A DNA stretch of 64,000 bases from Pontederia crassipes (taxonomy: Eukaryota > Streptophyta > Magnoliopsida > Commelinales > Pontederiaceae). The notes beneath the pieces were generated by a model. It was given only the letters and a program-made list of their open reading frames with translations. It made no database searches and was not told the DNA's origin. Position numbers and translations under genes: made by a program. Shown in pieces: positions 36,901-47,920 of the stretch. How positions within the stretch are numbered: the stretch's first letter is position 1; the number at the start of each line of letters is the position of its first letter. The stretch lies in NCBI GenBank assembly GCA_030549335.1, contig CM060194.1:38395171-38459170 (forward strand). The letters run 5' to 3'.

Positions 36901-39900
36901 TAGTATGAAACTAAGGGTAAAAATGATATTTCATTATTAAATTTAATGAAATTTAGTTTAAATTTAATTGAAGGACCTAAGTGTCAAATTTGGATAAGTT
37001 TGAGGACTAAAATTTATAAATTTATAGTTTAGGATTAGATCGGAAATAAGTTGTAATTTAGGGGATCTTAAAGGAATTAACCCAATATTAAATTATAAAG
37101 ATGATAATTGAATTAATAATGATATACCTAAAAATAAGAAAGGCTAATATTTACAAATTTGGATCAAATAGAAATTCCGTTTAATGCTTTAGTTTCTAAT
37201 TTTACTTGAGTAATCTATAATCCAGTTTTGAAAAAGATCCATGACTCGTTAAGGTTGATAGTAATGAGTATTCTGTCTATCCTTGATAGTACTGCTCAAC
37301 GGTCATGCTTCCTCCAGAAAGGCAGTCCCATACTACATCTGTTTTATTAATGTAATCTCTTGATTTTAGAAAAAAAGATAAAGTTTAATAGTGGCTTGAG
37401 ATTGGTTGTGAATGCTTGTAAACAATCAATTATAAGCAAAGTAAATAAAATTTAAATTTTAGGAGACTTCAAGTTTAAAGATAAGTGTATAAAAAATGTA
37501 ATATCTAAAAATAAAATTATCTTCTTACCAAAAAAAGATAATTATCTCCATATCAAAAGAATGCTCATAACGAATGAGAGTTGCTAGACTTTTTGAGATG
37601 TGGATGGAAGATTGATAAGTTGTTTGCACTTGCATTAGTTGATTAGCGTTTTATAGTATTATATGACTTTAATCTTCTTATCATTTAAATTATGATATTT
37701 AATTTTTTTTAAAAAATTATTCGATGGATTTTTTATAATCGTTTTACCTTCTTTTAACTTTTCATCTTCTTTAAGAATTTTTCTATGCATCTCTTCATGA
37801 GATACATCTTGTAATGAACTATTAATTAAGTATAATAAATGATGCACCTTCTCTATAATATTTTTATATTCTTTTAACTTTCGTATTCTTTAACAATTTA
37901 ATCTCATAACAATTTAATGAGAGTTAAGAATTTATTCGAATAAAACTAATTAATCTTATAACTTTTGGTGGAGAGGGAATATAAAATGACAAATGTTAAT
38001 GGATTATAATGGTGTATAAATGTGGGGTTATAATGTTAGTGGCAAAGATGATTAATGATATTTATGATAAAAGAATGAAAGCATTAAAAATATAAAAAAT
38101 TAGAAAATTTTAGGAAAAAAAGATACGAGGTTAATAGTGACTTGAGATTGATTGTGAATGCTCAAAACTATATATATTATATAAGATAAGATACTATTTT
38201 TATGATTAAAAAATATAGAGAATATAAAACATCAACTTGTATTTTATGAAAAATTTAATCATGGCGTTAAATTTAACATGTATTAATTAAGGATTCATTT
38301 ATATATAAATATTTTATTATTATAAATATGAAGGGTCAGTATAATGAAATATCTAGAGACAATATTTAATATGCGAACATTTAAACATGTTATTAAAATT
38401 TAATGCACAACTGATTAACATAAATCAAATTTCATATCATTAACCTATGTTCAAATTCAAAATAATTATGACTCTTTATATTAATAAAAAACAATTAATG
38501 GAGTTAAGTAGCTATAAAATATGTGAATTTTGAAATTCAAAAATAATTAATAGGCTTAAGTTATTATGATTAATAAACTTTAATTACCGTAATGCATGAA
38601 GTTAAAGATAAATATTAAAATAACTCAAAAAAAAGGAGAAAAGAGATAATGAAGAATGGAGGAAGGATAAAGGGTTTGGTGCATGGAATTATATAAATAT
38701 AAGATTTGAAAATTTGCAAGATTTGAAAACAAATGAGATAAGTGGATTAGAGATAAATCTATTTTTTATCTAAAAAATGGAAAATGAGAAATGAATTGAT
38801 TTCAGATAATAATGAAAAAACGGACGCCTGGTAGAGCAAGCGGGCGACCTCCCCTAGGATATTAAATAGCTTGCAACTATCAAAACACATGACCATTTGA
38901 AGTAGTGGATAAGTGCCATAACGTCTGCAAAAATGCGAGCGTTAAAAGTTTTATAACGGACTACCGATTTATATAACGGACAACCGATCTATAGAACGGA
39001 TGCTTGCTGAAAAATAAAATGGACTACCAAGAAGCTGACAAACCAGGCCATAAAAATGTGAAAGTTGAAAAGTTCTAGAATGAATGACTGATCTATAGAA
39101 ACAGACGCCCACTGGAAGATAAAATGGGAGACCGAAAAGCTGGCAGAACTTTCAAAAAAAGAAAGTTGAAACTTTTTAGAATGGATAACCGATTCATGGA
39201 ATGGACGCCCGTTTTGGGCATCAAAACTGAAAACTAAATGGAACGGACGACCAAAGGTTGAAGGATGATGATCAATTGTGTTCAAATAACAGCTATATTA
39301 TCAGACCAGAAGATCAATTTGTAGAACGAACGCCTGTTTCAGAAAAGACAAATAGTATAACTATCATTTACTGTACCAAACGGATGCTTGATAATCCTAG
39401 CATGCGCCCGCTTCAAAGTTGGCAGAGCAAAATCAGCTTTTTTTCGAAAAGGTTGCAATGATAATATTTTCAATAGAAGTCTATAAAAGTGATGCATGAA
39501 GAAACATCATCTAAGATAAATCATTCTAAAGCTTCATCCAAGTACAAAGCATATCCAAGAACTGTAATTTGCAAACCATTTCTTCCCCCTCCTAGTTCTA
39601 AAGTGTGAGTATCTATTGTAAGAAAAGAGAGGAAATTCATGTGTTCTCATTTGGTGAATCTAAGGCACAAGCAAACATAGACGGCGCCCGTACACAAGCT
39701 GCCCTGTCTTCGCCGTCTGCTAGTACCGGCCCAGGGCATGGTGTTTTGCACAGGCATGATGGGGCATTATCCGGTCGCAACGGCCGTACTGAAAGCAGGT
39801 CGTTCGACTGCACTACTAGGAGAGGGGGTTCACAGGGCCGGAATAGTCATACCAAGAGGCACGACTGTGACTCCGGTGTGCATGGCTGTGACAATACTTC

Positions 39901-42900
39901 TGAAGGTAATGCGATGCATGGCTGTGGCACCAACTCTGAAGACTCAAGGCACGGTCGCAATCGAAATGCTGAGGGGGACAGCCGTGACACCACTGATATG
40001 CTGCACGGCCGGGATGCCACCACTGAAGATATGGGTCACGACCGTGACACCGACAATGGCGACAAGGGGCATGATTGTAACTTAGATGTTGAAGGCAGGG
40101 GGCACCAATCTGATGGAGAGCCAACGGGAGGCGGGCCGCCATCCTCGGTCCAAGCTGGAGCACAGAACCTCAACCCCCACCCCCTTCTGCCCGATGGTCA
40201 CCGGCTTCCTCCAGGAGGTCTGACACCGTCCTGCCCTCCCCATCATCATCTCGACTGCCTTTTTCATCCGCCACGGCTACCCATCATTACCACCGTAGGC
40301 GAAGGTGCACCACAACCACCTCGAATTCGCCGCCCCCACACTTACCGCAGAGCTCCCCTTCGCCAATATTGTCAAGACTCGGGACGTTGGGCGTGCCTGC
40401 AGATTCGCGTGAGGCCCTTATGTCTGAAACTCATGACCGGGGACACCGTCGCCGATCTGCGTCGCTGCCCCCTGTGGGTACCCCACCGACTTTCACATCA
40501 GCAGATTGTTCTCTCTTGTCTGGCTATGATGATGAGGAGTTTTGCGACATACACGCCGTCAGGCCCGCCTCCGTTCCGAGGTGGTTGGAGGTTCTCTCAG
40601 CCAAGGGATCAATTCTGTGATCCAATGAAGGTTCTTACATGGAATGTTCGGGGGCTGGGTGACCCCGTGAGACGGCGGACCTTGGGCCGCTACCTTCGTG
40701 AGTGGCATGTGGACGTCTTCTTTTTACAGGAGACCAAGCTGACATATTGCAGCTTGGGGATCTGGAGGCAGATTGGGGGGGCCCGCATGTCAGAGCATCT
40801 CTCGTTGCCTGCTGTGGGGCAGTCTGGTGGTTGCATTATTGGATGGAGGTCGGATTTTCTGTCAGCAGTGAATTCTTGGACGGCCCGGTTCTCGGTGACA
40901 GCCCATCTACGGAGGTCAGGGGATGGCACTGACTACCTTATCTCTTGTGTTTACGGACCCTGCTCGGCGTCCCTACGCAGCACACTGTGGGAGGAGCTTC
41001 GTGAGGCCCGCGCCCACCTTCTTGATGCTCAGTGGCTGATTGGGGGTGACTTCAATGTCACCCTTGACATGGAGGACCGGCCAGTCAGACACTAGGGGAG
41101 AGACCGGGGTGTGGAGGAGTTTCGCGGCTTCATTGACTCACAATCGTTGGTTGATTTTCCGGCCACCAACTGTCGATTCACATGGAGGAGCACAGCTGCA
41201 CCGGCTGCCAGATCGAGGATCAATCGTTTTCTTGGCTCTCTTGAGCTTGCGGAGGCTCATCATATGGCGGATGTTCAGGCTCTTGATCGTCCGTTCTCAG
41301 ACCATACCCCCTTTTGTGGAGGTCCAACGACGATCAGACTTAGCGTTCCCTCTTTTGCTTCGAGAGATCATGGCTTTTGGAGGACGGGTTTCGACAGCTG
41401 GTGGAGGACCAGTGGTGGAGGGTGGCACCCTCGGATTCTGCTGCCAGGACTTTAGGGTCTGTTTGGCAAATAATTAATGGAAGGATGTGATGGGGTGGTG
41501 TGGTGAGTGATGGGGTGGGGTGGCATGGTGTGTCATTAGAAAGTCCATGTTTGGATAATAAATTATATAAAATGTGGGGTGGGGTAATGAATGTTTTATT
41601 TGTATAAAAGTCATTTTTACCCTTTATTATATATTTAAATTATTTATAATCATTAATTAGGGGTGAGCATGAACTGGATGACCTGGTCGTCCTCATCCGC
41701 ACCGTCTAAGATTTTCTAAATTTTTTCCGACCCGGTGGATAATTGGGTCAGGACCGAGTCTCATTTCTTTAACACCCGGCCGGGTCGGGTCGAGACTGAA
41801 TCCGGATTTTACATCCCAACCCGGTTGAATATATTATATTAATATTAAATTATTTAGAAATAGTATATTTATATTTATTTTGAATAAAATTTTATATTTA
41901 CTAAAAAGTTTTATTTAATAAAAAATTATAGATAAATATGTATTCATATTAGAAAAAAATAATATATGATGATATATATCAATGAATGTGAGAGAGAGAG
42001 AAGAGAAGAGAGAGAGAGGTGGTTTAATTTGGTAAGAAGAGAAATAATTTAATTTGGTAATAAAAAAAGGAAAGAGGTTAATTTGGTCAAAAATAATCTA
42101 TTCCTCCTCATTCCACCAATTTGGTGGAATGAAAAATATGGTGTTTAAAGGGCTTACCTATTTCACCCCACCCCTCTTAACTTAAATAAAAAATATAGCT
42201 AAACATGATTTTACTAATTTCATTCCCCCATATTCCACCCCACCCCTTCATAACCCTCAATCCAAATAGACCCTTAGCGATGCGCTTATCCAGTTTGCGC
42301 TCATTCCTCTATCAGCACCGTCGGCGGATCAGGGAGGATCGGGCTCGTCGTAGGACGGAGCCCTTGAGGTCATAGCTCGGATGGACCGCACTGAGAATTC
42401 TTGGCATCTCACTGACTCTGAGATGGATGAGCGCAGACGCGCACAGGAGACGATTTAGCTGGAGGACAGGATTGTGGAAACCCAGTGGAGACAACGATCC
42501 CGTCAGACCTGGCTCCAGGAGGGGGATGCCAACACTAGATTTTTTCACTTATATGCTAGCTCTCGCCGGAGGGCGAACAGGATTGAGCAGTTAATCATAC
42601 AGGGGCAACAAATCTCCGACCGTCAGCTCATTGGGGATTCCATCACTTCTTACTTTCGCACCACTTCTCGCCGGCAGCCTTTGAGCCCTTGGCGGTGGGC
42701 TCCTGGTGACATTCCTTGGCTGAGCGACACTCAGTCATCACTACTGATTCAGACGATCACGGAGGATGAGATTTTTTAGGCCCTTGGGGACCTCAATAGC
42801 GAGGTGGCCCCTGGCTCTGATGGTTTTCTCGTCTTCTTCTATAGGGAGTTTTGGCCATTGGCGCGTCATGATGTTGTTGCGGTGATTCAGGAGTTCACTG

Positions 42901-45884
42901 ACGGGAACTGAGGCTTTGAGCGTCTCAACCGATTCTTGTTGTTCCTACTCCCGAAGCGCACCCCGGCAGAGCGGGTTGAGGACTTCAGACCAATCGCCCT
43001 ATCCAATGTCATTTACCTTCTGGTGGCTCGGGTATTGGCGAATTGACTTCGTGAGGTTCTTACAGTACTGATACATCCTGCGCAGTCAGCCTTTATCCAG
43101 GGCAGATCCATCACTGACAGCTACATCATTGCAGGAGAGATCTCTGTCCAATGGAGGAGGAGCTCCACTCAGGCCTTCTTATGGAAGGTTGACTTCTCCA
43201 AGACCTACGATACGATTGCATGGTCCTTCTTGTGGCATGCCCTTCATGTTAGAGGCTTCCCGGCGACCTGGATCACTTGGATGAAGCGGTGCATCACTTT
43301 CGCTTCTTTCGCGGTCCTGGTCAACGGGACCCGTTCTGGGGACTAGGTTCAGCTTCAGAGGGGCGTCCGACAGGGTTGCCCTTTGGCTCCCATGCTGTTT
43401 GTCCTTCGTGTTGATGCTCTCGTCAGATGTACCCAGGCTTCCTGCGAGACGGGACTTTTCCATGATTTCTCCACCAGCCTCGTACCTCTGCTCCAGTATG
43501 CGGACGATACCATTTTCTTCACCGAGGACTCCGAGCAGGAGGCTCGACGGGTCGCAATACTTTTGGATATTTTTAGCATGACGACTGATCTCCAAATTAA
43601 TCATGTCAAGTCCTCGTTCATCCCCTTTGGCATGATTTCAGAGGAGGCTCATCGGTGTGCATCCCAGCTTCATACACCGATCAGCATCCTTCCGATCACC
43701 TACTTGGGACTCCCGCTTTCAGACCGCCGCATTGCCTCTAGAGGTTGGACGCCAGTTATTGAGCGTATGGAGCACAGACTTCACGATTGGAGTGCCCGTC
43801 TTTTGTCGCACGGGGGCCGACTTGTTCTACTACGGTCGGTGCTCTCGGCCCTTCCGACGTACTACATGTCAGTCCTGCCACTACCAGCTCAGGTTCTCAG
43901 ACGTTTAGATTCACTCAAGAGCAGCGTTTTCTGGCAGGGGCGTGGCCCCGATCATCGGTGTCCACCTGGTTGACTGGTCCAGTATTTGTCGGCCTGCCTT
44001 TCATGGGGGCCTAGGGGTCCGCGATTTACGGTATGCCAATTGGGCTCTTCTAGCTTGTTAGCTCAGGCAAATTATGGGGCCAGAGGATACTTTGTGGCAT
44101 TCGGTGTTCGATACCTGCTATGGTCGAGATCTATCTTGGGAGTTGAGGGGCATCATCCTTTTGGCGGGGTGTAGCGGCCGTGGCGCCGCGGATCTGTGAC
44201 CTTATGGTTCCTTCCCTTGGCTCGGGAGGGATTTCTCCTTCTGGCGGCATGCCTGGACTGCTAGTGGCCCTCTTGCTGAGGCTTTCCCCCGACTTTGGGC
44301 CCTCTCGACTTTTCCCGAGGCGACGATTGCGGACACCTGGTCCGAGGAGGGGGAGTCAGGCTCCGGTGTTTGGTCTCCCCGTTTCAGAGCACATTTGCCA
44401 GATCAGCGCTTCACCGACTTATTGGCCCTTCACCAGCGATTAGTCGGGATACGTCCGGATGAGTCCAGGTCAGATGGTTGGGTTTGGCTATCGGAGTCCT
44501 TCTCGGTGCGCAGTCTCTATATTCGCTTTCTTCCCGCCTCTACACTACCAGAGGATTTCATGACGGATTGCGGGCTCATTTGGTGTACTCGGGTGCCGCT
44601 TAAAATCAAGATCTTTGCTTGGCTTTTACGGCGTGGACGGCTTCTTATCAGGACCTACAGGGTGCGTTGGGATCTGCACAGTGATATTTCTTGCGTCCTT
44701 TGCAGCGAGTCGGCCGAAGACATCATTCACCTCTTTTTCGACTGCCTCACATCTCGGGGCATATGGCAGAAGACTTTCATTGCGACATTTTCTTTGTCAG
44801 ATCCAGAGTCCATATGACAGACCTTCCGGAGCATGTTGCATCAGAGACAGAGTTGGCAAGCGCCATTGATGACCTTCTTGGCCGGTGTCTGGGGCATTTG
44901 GCTTCAGCGCAATCGGATTATCTTTTGTGGGGAGCGATGTCAGCCTGAGCATGTTGTACACCTCATCTCATTTCTTATCAGAGAATGGAATTTTGGCTAG
45001 CTTTCCTATTGTGACCTTAGTCACCTTTTGCTGCTCTCTCTGAGAGCTCTCACCTGTACATCTTCTCATACTTTCATATATATACATTGCTGGATGACAA
45101 CCACAACTCTGGTAGTCATCCTTTTTCTGTTAAAAAAAAAAGATATCTGCTTTACTTCTTGACGTTGTGGTGTAGAAAGTGTTGTTCTCTTCTACAAGAA
45201 AAGAGAAAGTCAGTGAATATCTGGCAGTCTCAAAGTCGAGGAGTCAGAGCGAAAATATAGATTAAGAAGTTTGGTCGAACTTTGTGAACATATCTCGTCT
45301 GCGATTTTAATACGTCAACCTCTTGGTGCTTTTGAATCCAACACAAGCAACCCTATGTAACTTTGGATAAACAAATCTTTTGGTTCATCCAGCTACGAGC
45401 TAAGGAATTTGTGACTCTGCATGTTGTCATGAACTTGCTACAATCTAAAACTTTGTTTACTAATATCTTCTAAGCTCTGTTAAAATATTTATCATTAGGT
45501 GACTGTTAAATCCAGGGAAAAAGTTCTTAGAATGGAACACATTTACATCAGTTTGGGTATGACATAACAAAATACCTCACAAAACAGTTTACTTATTCCA
45601 TAAGGATTCCCGAATCCCATTTTTTAAAATTTTGCAAGGGATAAAAAGAAGATTGTAATCTAAACTAGTTCAACTGCTATGTTCTACTCTTTAAACAGGA
45701 TTATCAAAACTTTGAAGCATATATCTGCAAGGCTTATGATGGTCAACTTCCGAAGGCTTGTGAAGAATTGTCCTTGACTATTTCTGAGGACAGGAAACTG
45801 ACCAAGATAAATCAGTTTTGTCCAATGCGCAACTCATCCTCAGATGAAAGTAAGCCGGAAACGAGCGTACATTTGCTTAACTAG
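33947..45884 (+). CDS. GILT: GILT-like (gamma-interferon-inducible lysosomal thiol reductase family) protein, 5 exons, intact
   Basis: Secreted or vacuolar oxidoreductase that reduces protein disulfides. Exons: 33947-34195, 34952-35017, 35331-35483, 36388-36480, 45699-45884, all joining in phase 0 with GT-AG introns and giving 248 residues. The ATG at 33947 was chosen because it starts a clean signal peptide (residues 1 to about 26); the frame is open upstream without a better start. The active-site CPFC is at residues 39-42 after [10 protein letters not shown]. The family signature [16 protein letters not shown] spans residues 82-97 across the first splice junction. Later conserved parts are [13 protein letters not shown], the block [18 protein letters not shown] and the C-terminal Cys pairs (YICKAY, PKACEEL, FCPM). 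Exons 1 and 2 are GC-richer than the later ones. Intron 4 is 9218 bp because of inserted repeats. In other plants the C-terminus varies, so an extra splice at GTAAGC near 45850 is possible. Confidence 0.9.
36589..37083. mobile_element. Foldback MITE in GILT intron 4
   Basis: About 495 bp with long terminal inverted repeats. The left end (GAGTTAATTCC, then taaattttagtccctaaac and tttgacacttaagtcctt) is mirrored on the right (aaggacctaagtgtcaaa, ggactaaaatttataa, then GGAATTAACCC). No clear target duplication. The AT-rich remainder to 38820 shows no gene. Confidence 0.7.
38820..39660. mobile_element. Truncated LTR-like sequence next to the LINE
   Basis: Repeated words of the type aacggacgcctg, cggacgaccga, gatctatagaac occur through 38820-39330. 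They are followed by a TATAAAAG box at 39482 and pyrimidine/adenine-rich sequence, as in the U3-R part of a Copia LTR. The coding part of such an element is missing. Sequence just 3' of the LINE (45142-45300) looks like a continuation, so the LINE may have jumped into this LTR; that is inference. Confidence 0.4.
39881..40136 (+). repeat. 33-bp minisatellite coding an 11-residue His/Asp repeat in the LINE
   Basis: In the frame that runs into the endonuclease, seven or more units of about 11 residues follow each other, each starting with His: [67 protein letters not shown]. One 7-residue unit is shortened. The consensus is roughly H-G/D-C/R-D/N-x-T/N-x-E/D-G/D-x-x. This region precedes the endonuclease where an ORF1 tail would be expected; no ORF1 zinc knuckle is seen. 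Confidence 0.7.
41455..42273. mobile_element. PIF/Harbinger (Tourist-like) MITE inside the LINE
   Basis: 819 bp with terminal inverted repeats GGGTCTGTTTGG and CCAAATAGACCC, which continue as ggggtggggtgg-type sequence inside, and a 3-bp TTA target duplication (41452-41454, 42274-42276). TTA and these termini are characteristic of PIF/Harbinger. No transposase. It splits the LINE between endonuclease and RT, so it arrived after the LINE. Confidence 0.85.
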
Positions 45885-46541
45885 TCTCTTTTATCTTCCA
45901 GGGGTCTCTTCAAAATTTTCTTTTCAATCAATATCTTCGCCACTCAGCCTTGACTAGTTAAATGTCATATGCTAGCACTCTCACATTACTCAGAAAAGAA
46001 AATGTTATGCACTCAGCCTTGACTTTTGAAGGGTGGCTGTAAAACAAAATGTTGTATCATTGACAATTTGATTTTCGCACATAGAATTCATGTTCTGCAA
46101 TTACAAAAACAGTTTGCAGATGTTAATGAGCAATCAAATTAATCGAAAGAGTTGCCTGATCTCTGTGATCCTTTCGCCTTCCTTATTCATGTGATTGCGA
46201 TGAATTGACACTAATAATTTATGATGAGCGTTATCATACGTAACGGGGCATTGCCAAAAGTTAATAATTGGCCTAAGTCACCTGACACGTGAGACAAAAA
46301 AGAAAAGAAACCCTGAAACAAATTAGTTTCATATTTCAATATTTAATTTGTCAAGATTTTATGAGACTATTTAAATTGTAAAATGAATAGTTATATGATC
46401 AATAAATAATATTATATCTATAATCAATATATCATTAAAAATATTGCAAATTACAGTTTTGTGACGGATAGAAATTACTACAAGATGAGGTGAGGCTGTT
46501 TCTGTTTTCTTTTTCTTCTCAATGAGATTTTGTATTACTTT
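45885..46541. other. GILT 3' flank
   Basis: AT-rich 3' untranslated and intergenic sequence after the GILT stop codon. No other gene seen; aataaa-like words are present but none stands out as the poly(A) signal. Confidence 0.5.
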
Positions 46542-47905
46542 TTATCGGGATAAATTATATTAAATGTCCTTCAACTTTGATGTTTGCTCAGTGATTCCCT
46601 CCAACTCCATTTTGTAAAAAGAATGTCCTTTATCTTTTAACTCGTTTCTCCCGATGCCCTCCTTATCTACAATCGGTGATCTCCCGATCACAACGCTAAC
46701 GTGACGCTGACGTAGTGTCTCTCTCCTCTTCATGTTCACGTTATAATGTCGTGGTAATATTAATGAATAATAAAAAAATAAAAAATGCTAAGTGGAGCTG
46801 CGCGTCGAAGCCCATCGATGGCTCAACGAGGGGGCCCATGCGACCTCCGACGAGGCCCCAGCCGGCGAGCGCAAGGGGTGGGAGGGTTGCCTCCACCCCC
46901 TCGTGCGAGCACAGGAAGGGGGGGCTCACCCCCCTCTCTGCGACCTCACTGGAGGTCGCAGAGAGGGGGGCGACCCCCCCACCCCCTGCGCCGCACTGGC
47001 GAGCACAGGGAAGGTGGAGGGGTCGCCCCCTCCCTGCGACCTTCGGCGAGGTTGCAGGGTGAGGGGTGACACCCCACCCCCTAAGCCGCGCTGGCGAGCA
47101 CAGGGAAATTGGGGGGGTCGTCTCCCTCCCTGCGACCTCACGGGGTGAACCCCCCCCCCCCCAATCTCTTGTGCCGCGCTGACGAGCGCAAGGAAGGTGG
47201 GGGGTCGCCCCCTCCTTGCGACCTCGGGGGGGGGGGGGCGACCCCCCCCCCCCCCCACACACACACTCCTACGCTTGTCGGCGCAACACAAGGGGGGTCG
47301 CCCCTCCCATCGGCGAGGTTGCAGGGAGGAGGGCCACCCCCGCGCTGCGCCGACGAGCACAGGGAAGGTGGGGGGGGGGGGGGGGGGGAGGGGTCGTCCC
47401 CCTCCCTACGACCTCGCCGACCACCACCCCCCCACCCACCCCACCTTTCGACCTCCGGCGAGGTCGTAGGGGGGACCCCCCTCCTTCCCTGCTCTGGCCG
47501 ATGGGCGCAGGGGGGTGGGGGGTTGCCCCCCTCCCTTCGACCTCGTCGGAGGTCACAGGGAGGGGGGCGACCCCCCACCCTCTTGTGCTCATCGACTGAT
47601 GCCTCGTCGGAGGTCGCAAGGGCCCCCCTGGTTGCACCGGCGATGGGCTTCAACGCACAGCTCCACATGCCATTTTTTATTTTTTTAATATTGCCACAAC
47701 ATTATAACGTGAACATGGAGAGGAGAGAGACACCACGTCAGCGCTGTGACCGGGAAACTGTCGATTCTAGGTAAGGAGGGCATCGGATGAATCGAGTTAA
47801 AAGCTGAAGGGCATTCGTATTACAAAGTGAAGTTGGAGGGCATCACTAAGTAAAAGTTAAAGTTGGAGGGCATTTGGTATAATTTTTCCCTTTTTTTGGT
47901 ATATA
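46542..47905. mobile_element. Long-TIR element with GC palindromic tandem array
   Basis: Inverted arms of roughly 300 bp (46547-46860 and 47615-47890). The left begins GGGATAAATTATATTAAATG and the right, inverted, GGGAAAAATTATACCAAATG. Both carry a run of TCCAACT/CTTCAACTTT-like steps, GTGTCTCTCTCCTCT, TGTTCACGTTATAATGT and AAGCCCATCG. A perfect 15-bp direct repeat, attttgtattacttt, lies at 46527-46541 and 47906-47920. The interior is an array of degenerate units spaced about 85-100 bp, each a hairpin of GCGACCTC and GAGGTCGC with G and C runs. Open frames here are Gly/Pro/Arg low-complexity in all six frames, so I call no gene. Probably a non-autonomous Mutator-like element. Confidence 0.7.
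46930..47630. repeat. Palindromic G/C-run tandem array
   Basis: About eight units in which GCGACCTC...GAGGTCGC half-sites alternate with G and C runs and the phrase gcgccg-ctggcgagcacagggaaggtgg. Contains a G run of about 17 at 47371-47388 and C runs near 47150 and 47245. Strong secondary structure is expected, and sequencing errors are likely in run lengths. Confidence 0.75.
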
Positions 47906-47920
47906 ATTTTGTATTACTTT

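Larger units (their letters stand above)
39605..45141 (+). mobile_element. L1-type LINE retrotransposon in GILT intron 4, defective
   Basis: Ends in a 10-base poly(A) (45132-45141). The frame from 39605 runs 340 residues into the endonuclease start [12 protein letters not shown] at 40625. Endonuclease motifs: LQETK, YGPCS, GGDFN, SDHTP. The linker [15 protein letters not shown] is at 42502-42550. RT spans about 42780-43700 with [22 protein letters not shown], the core QYADDTIFF (43494-43520) and TYLGLPLS. A zf-RVT domain ([12 protein letters not shown], then CVLC) is at 44590-44760. In-frame stops at 41093-41095, 42456-42458, 42777-42779, 42909-42911, 43044-43046 and 43344-43346, plus shifts after 43973 and a MITE at 41455-42273. 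Only stop codons of the kind made by C-to-T or G-to-A change are seen, as expected of methylated silent DNA. The 5' end and target duplication were not found. Same strand as the host gene. Confidence 0.9.

Noticed and set aside
46741-47774. Long Gly/Pro/Arg-rich open frames on both strands
   Set aside because: They arise in all six frames from the GC palindromic array, are pure low complexity and change frame at every homopolymer run. No domain or start context supports a gene.
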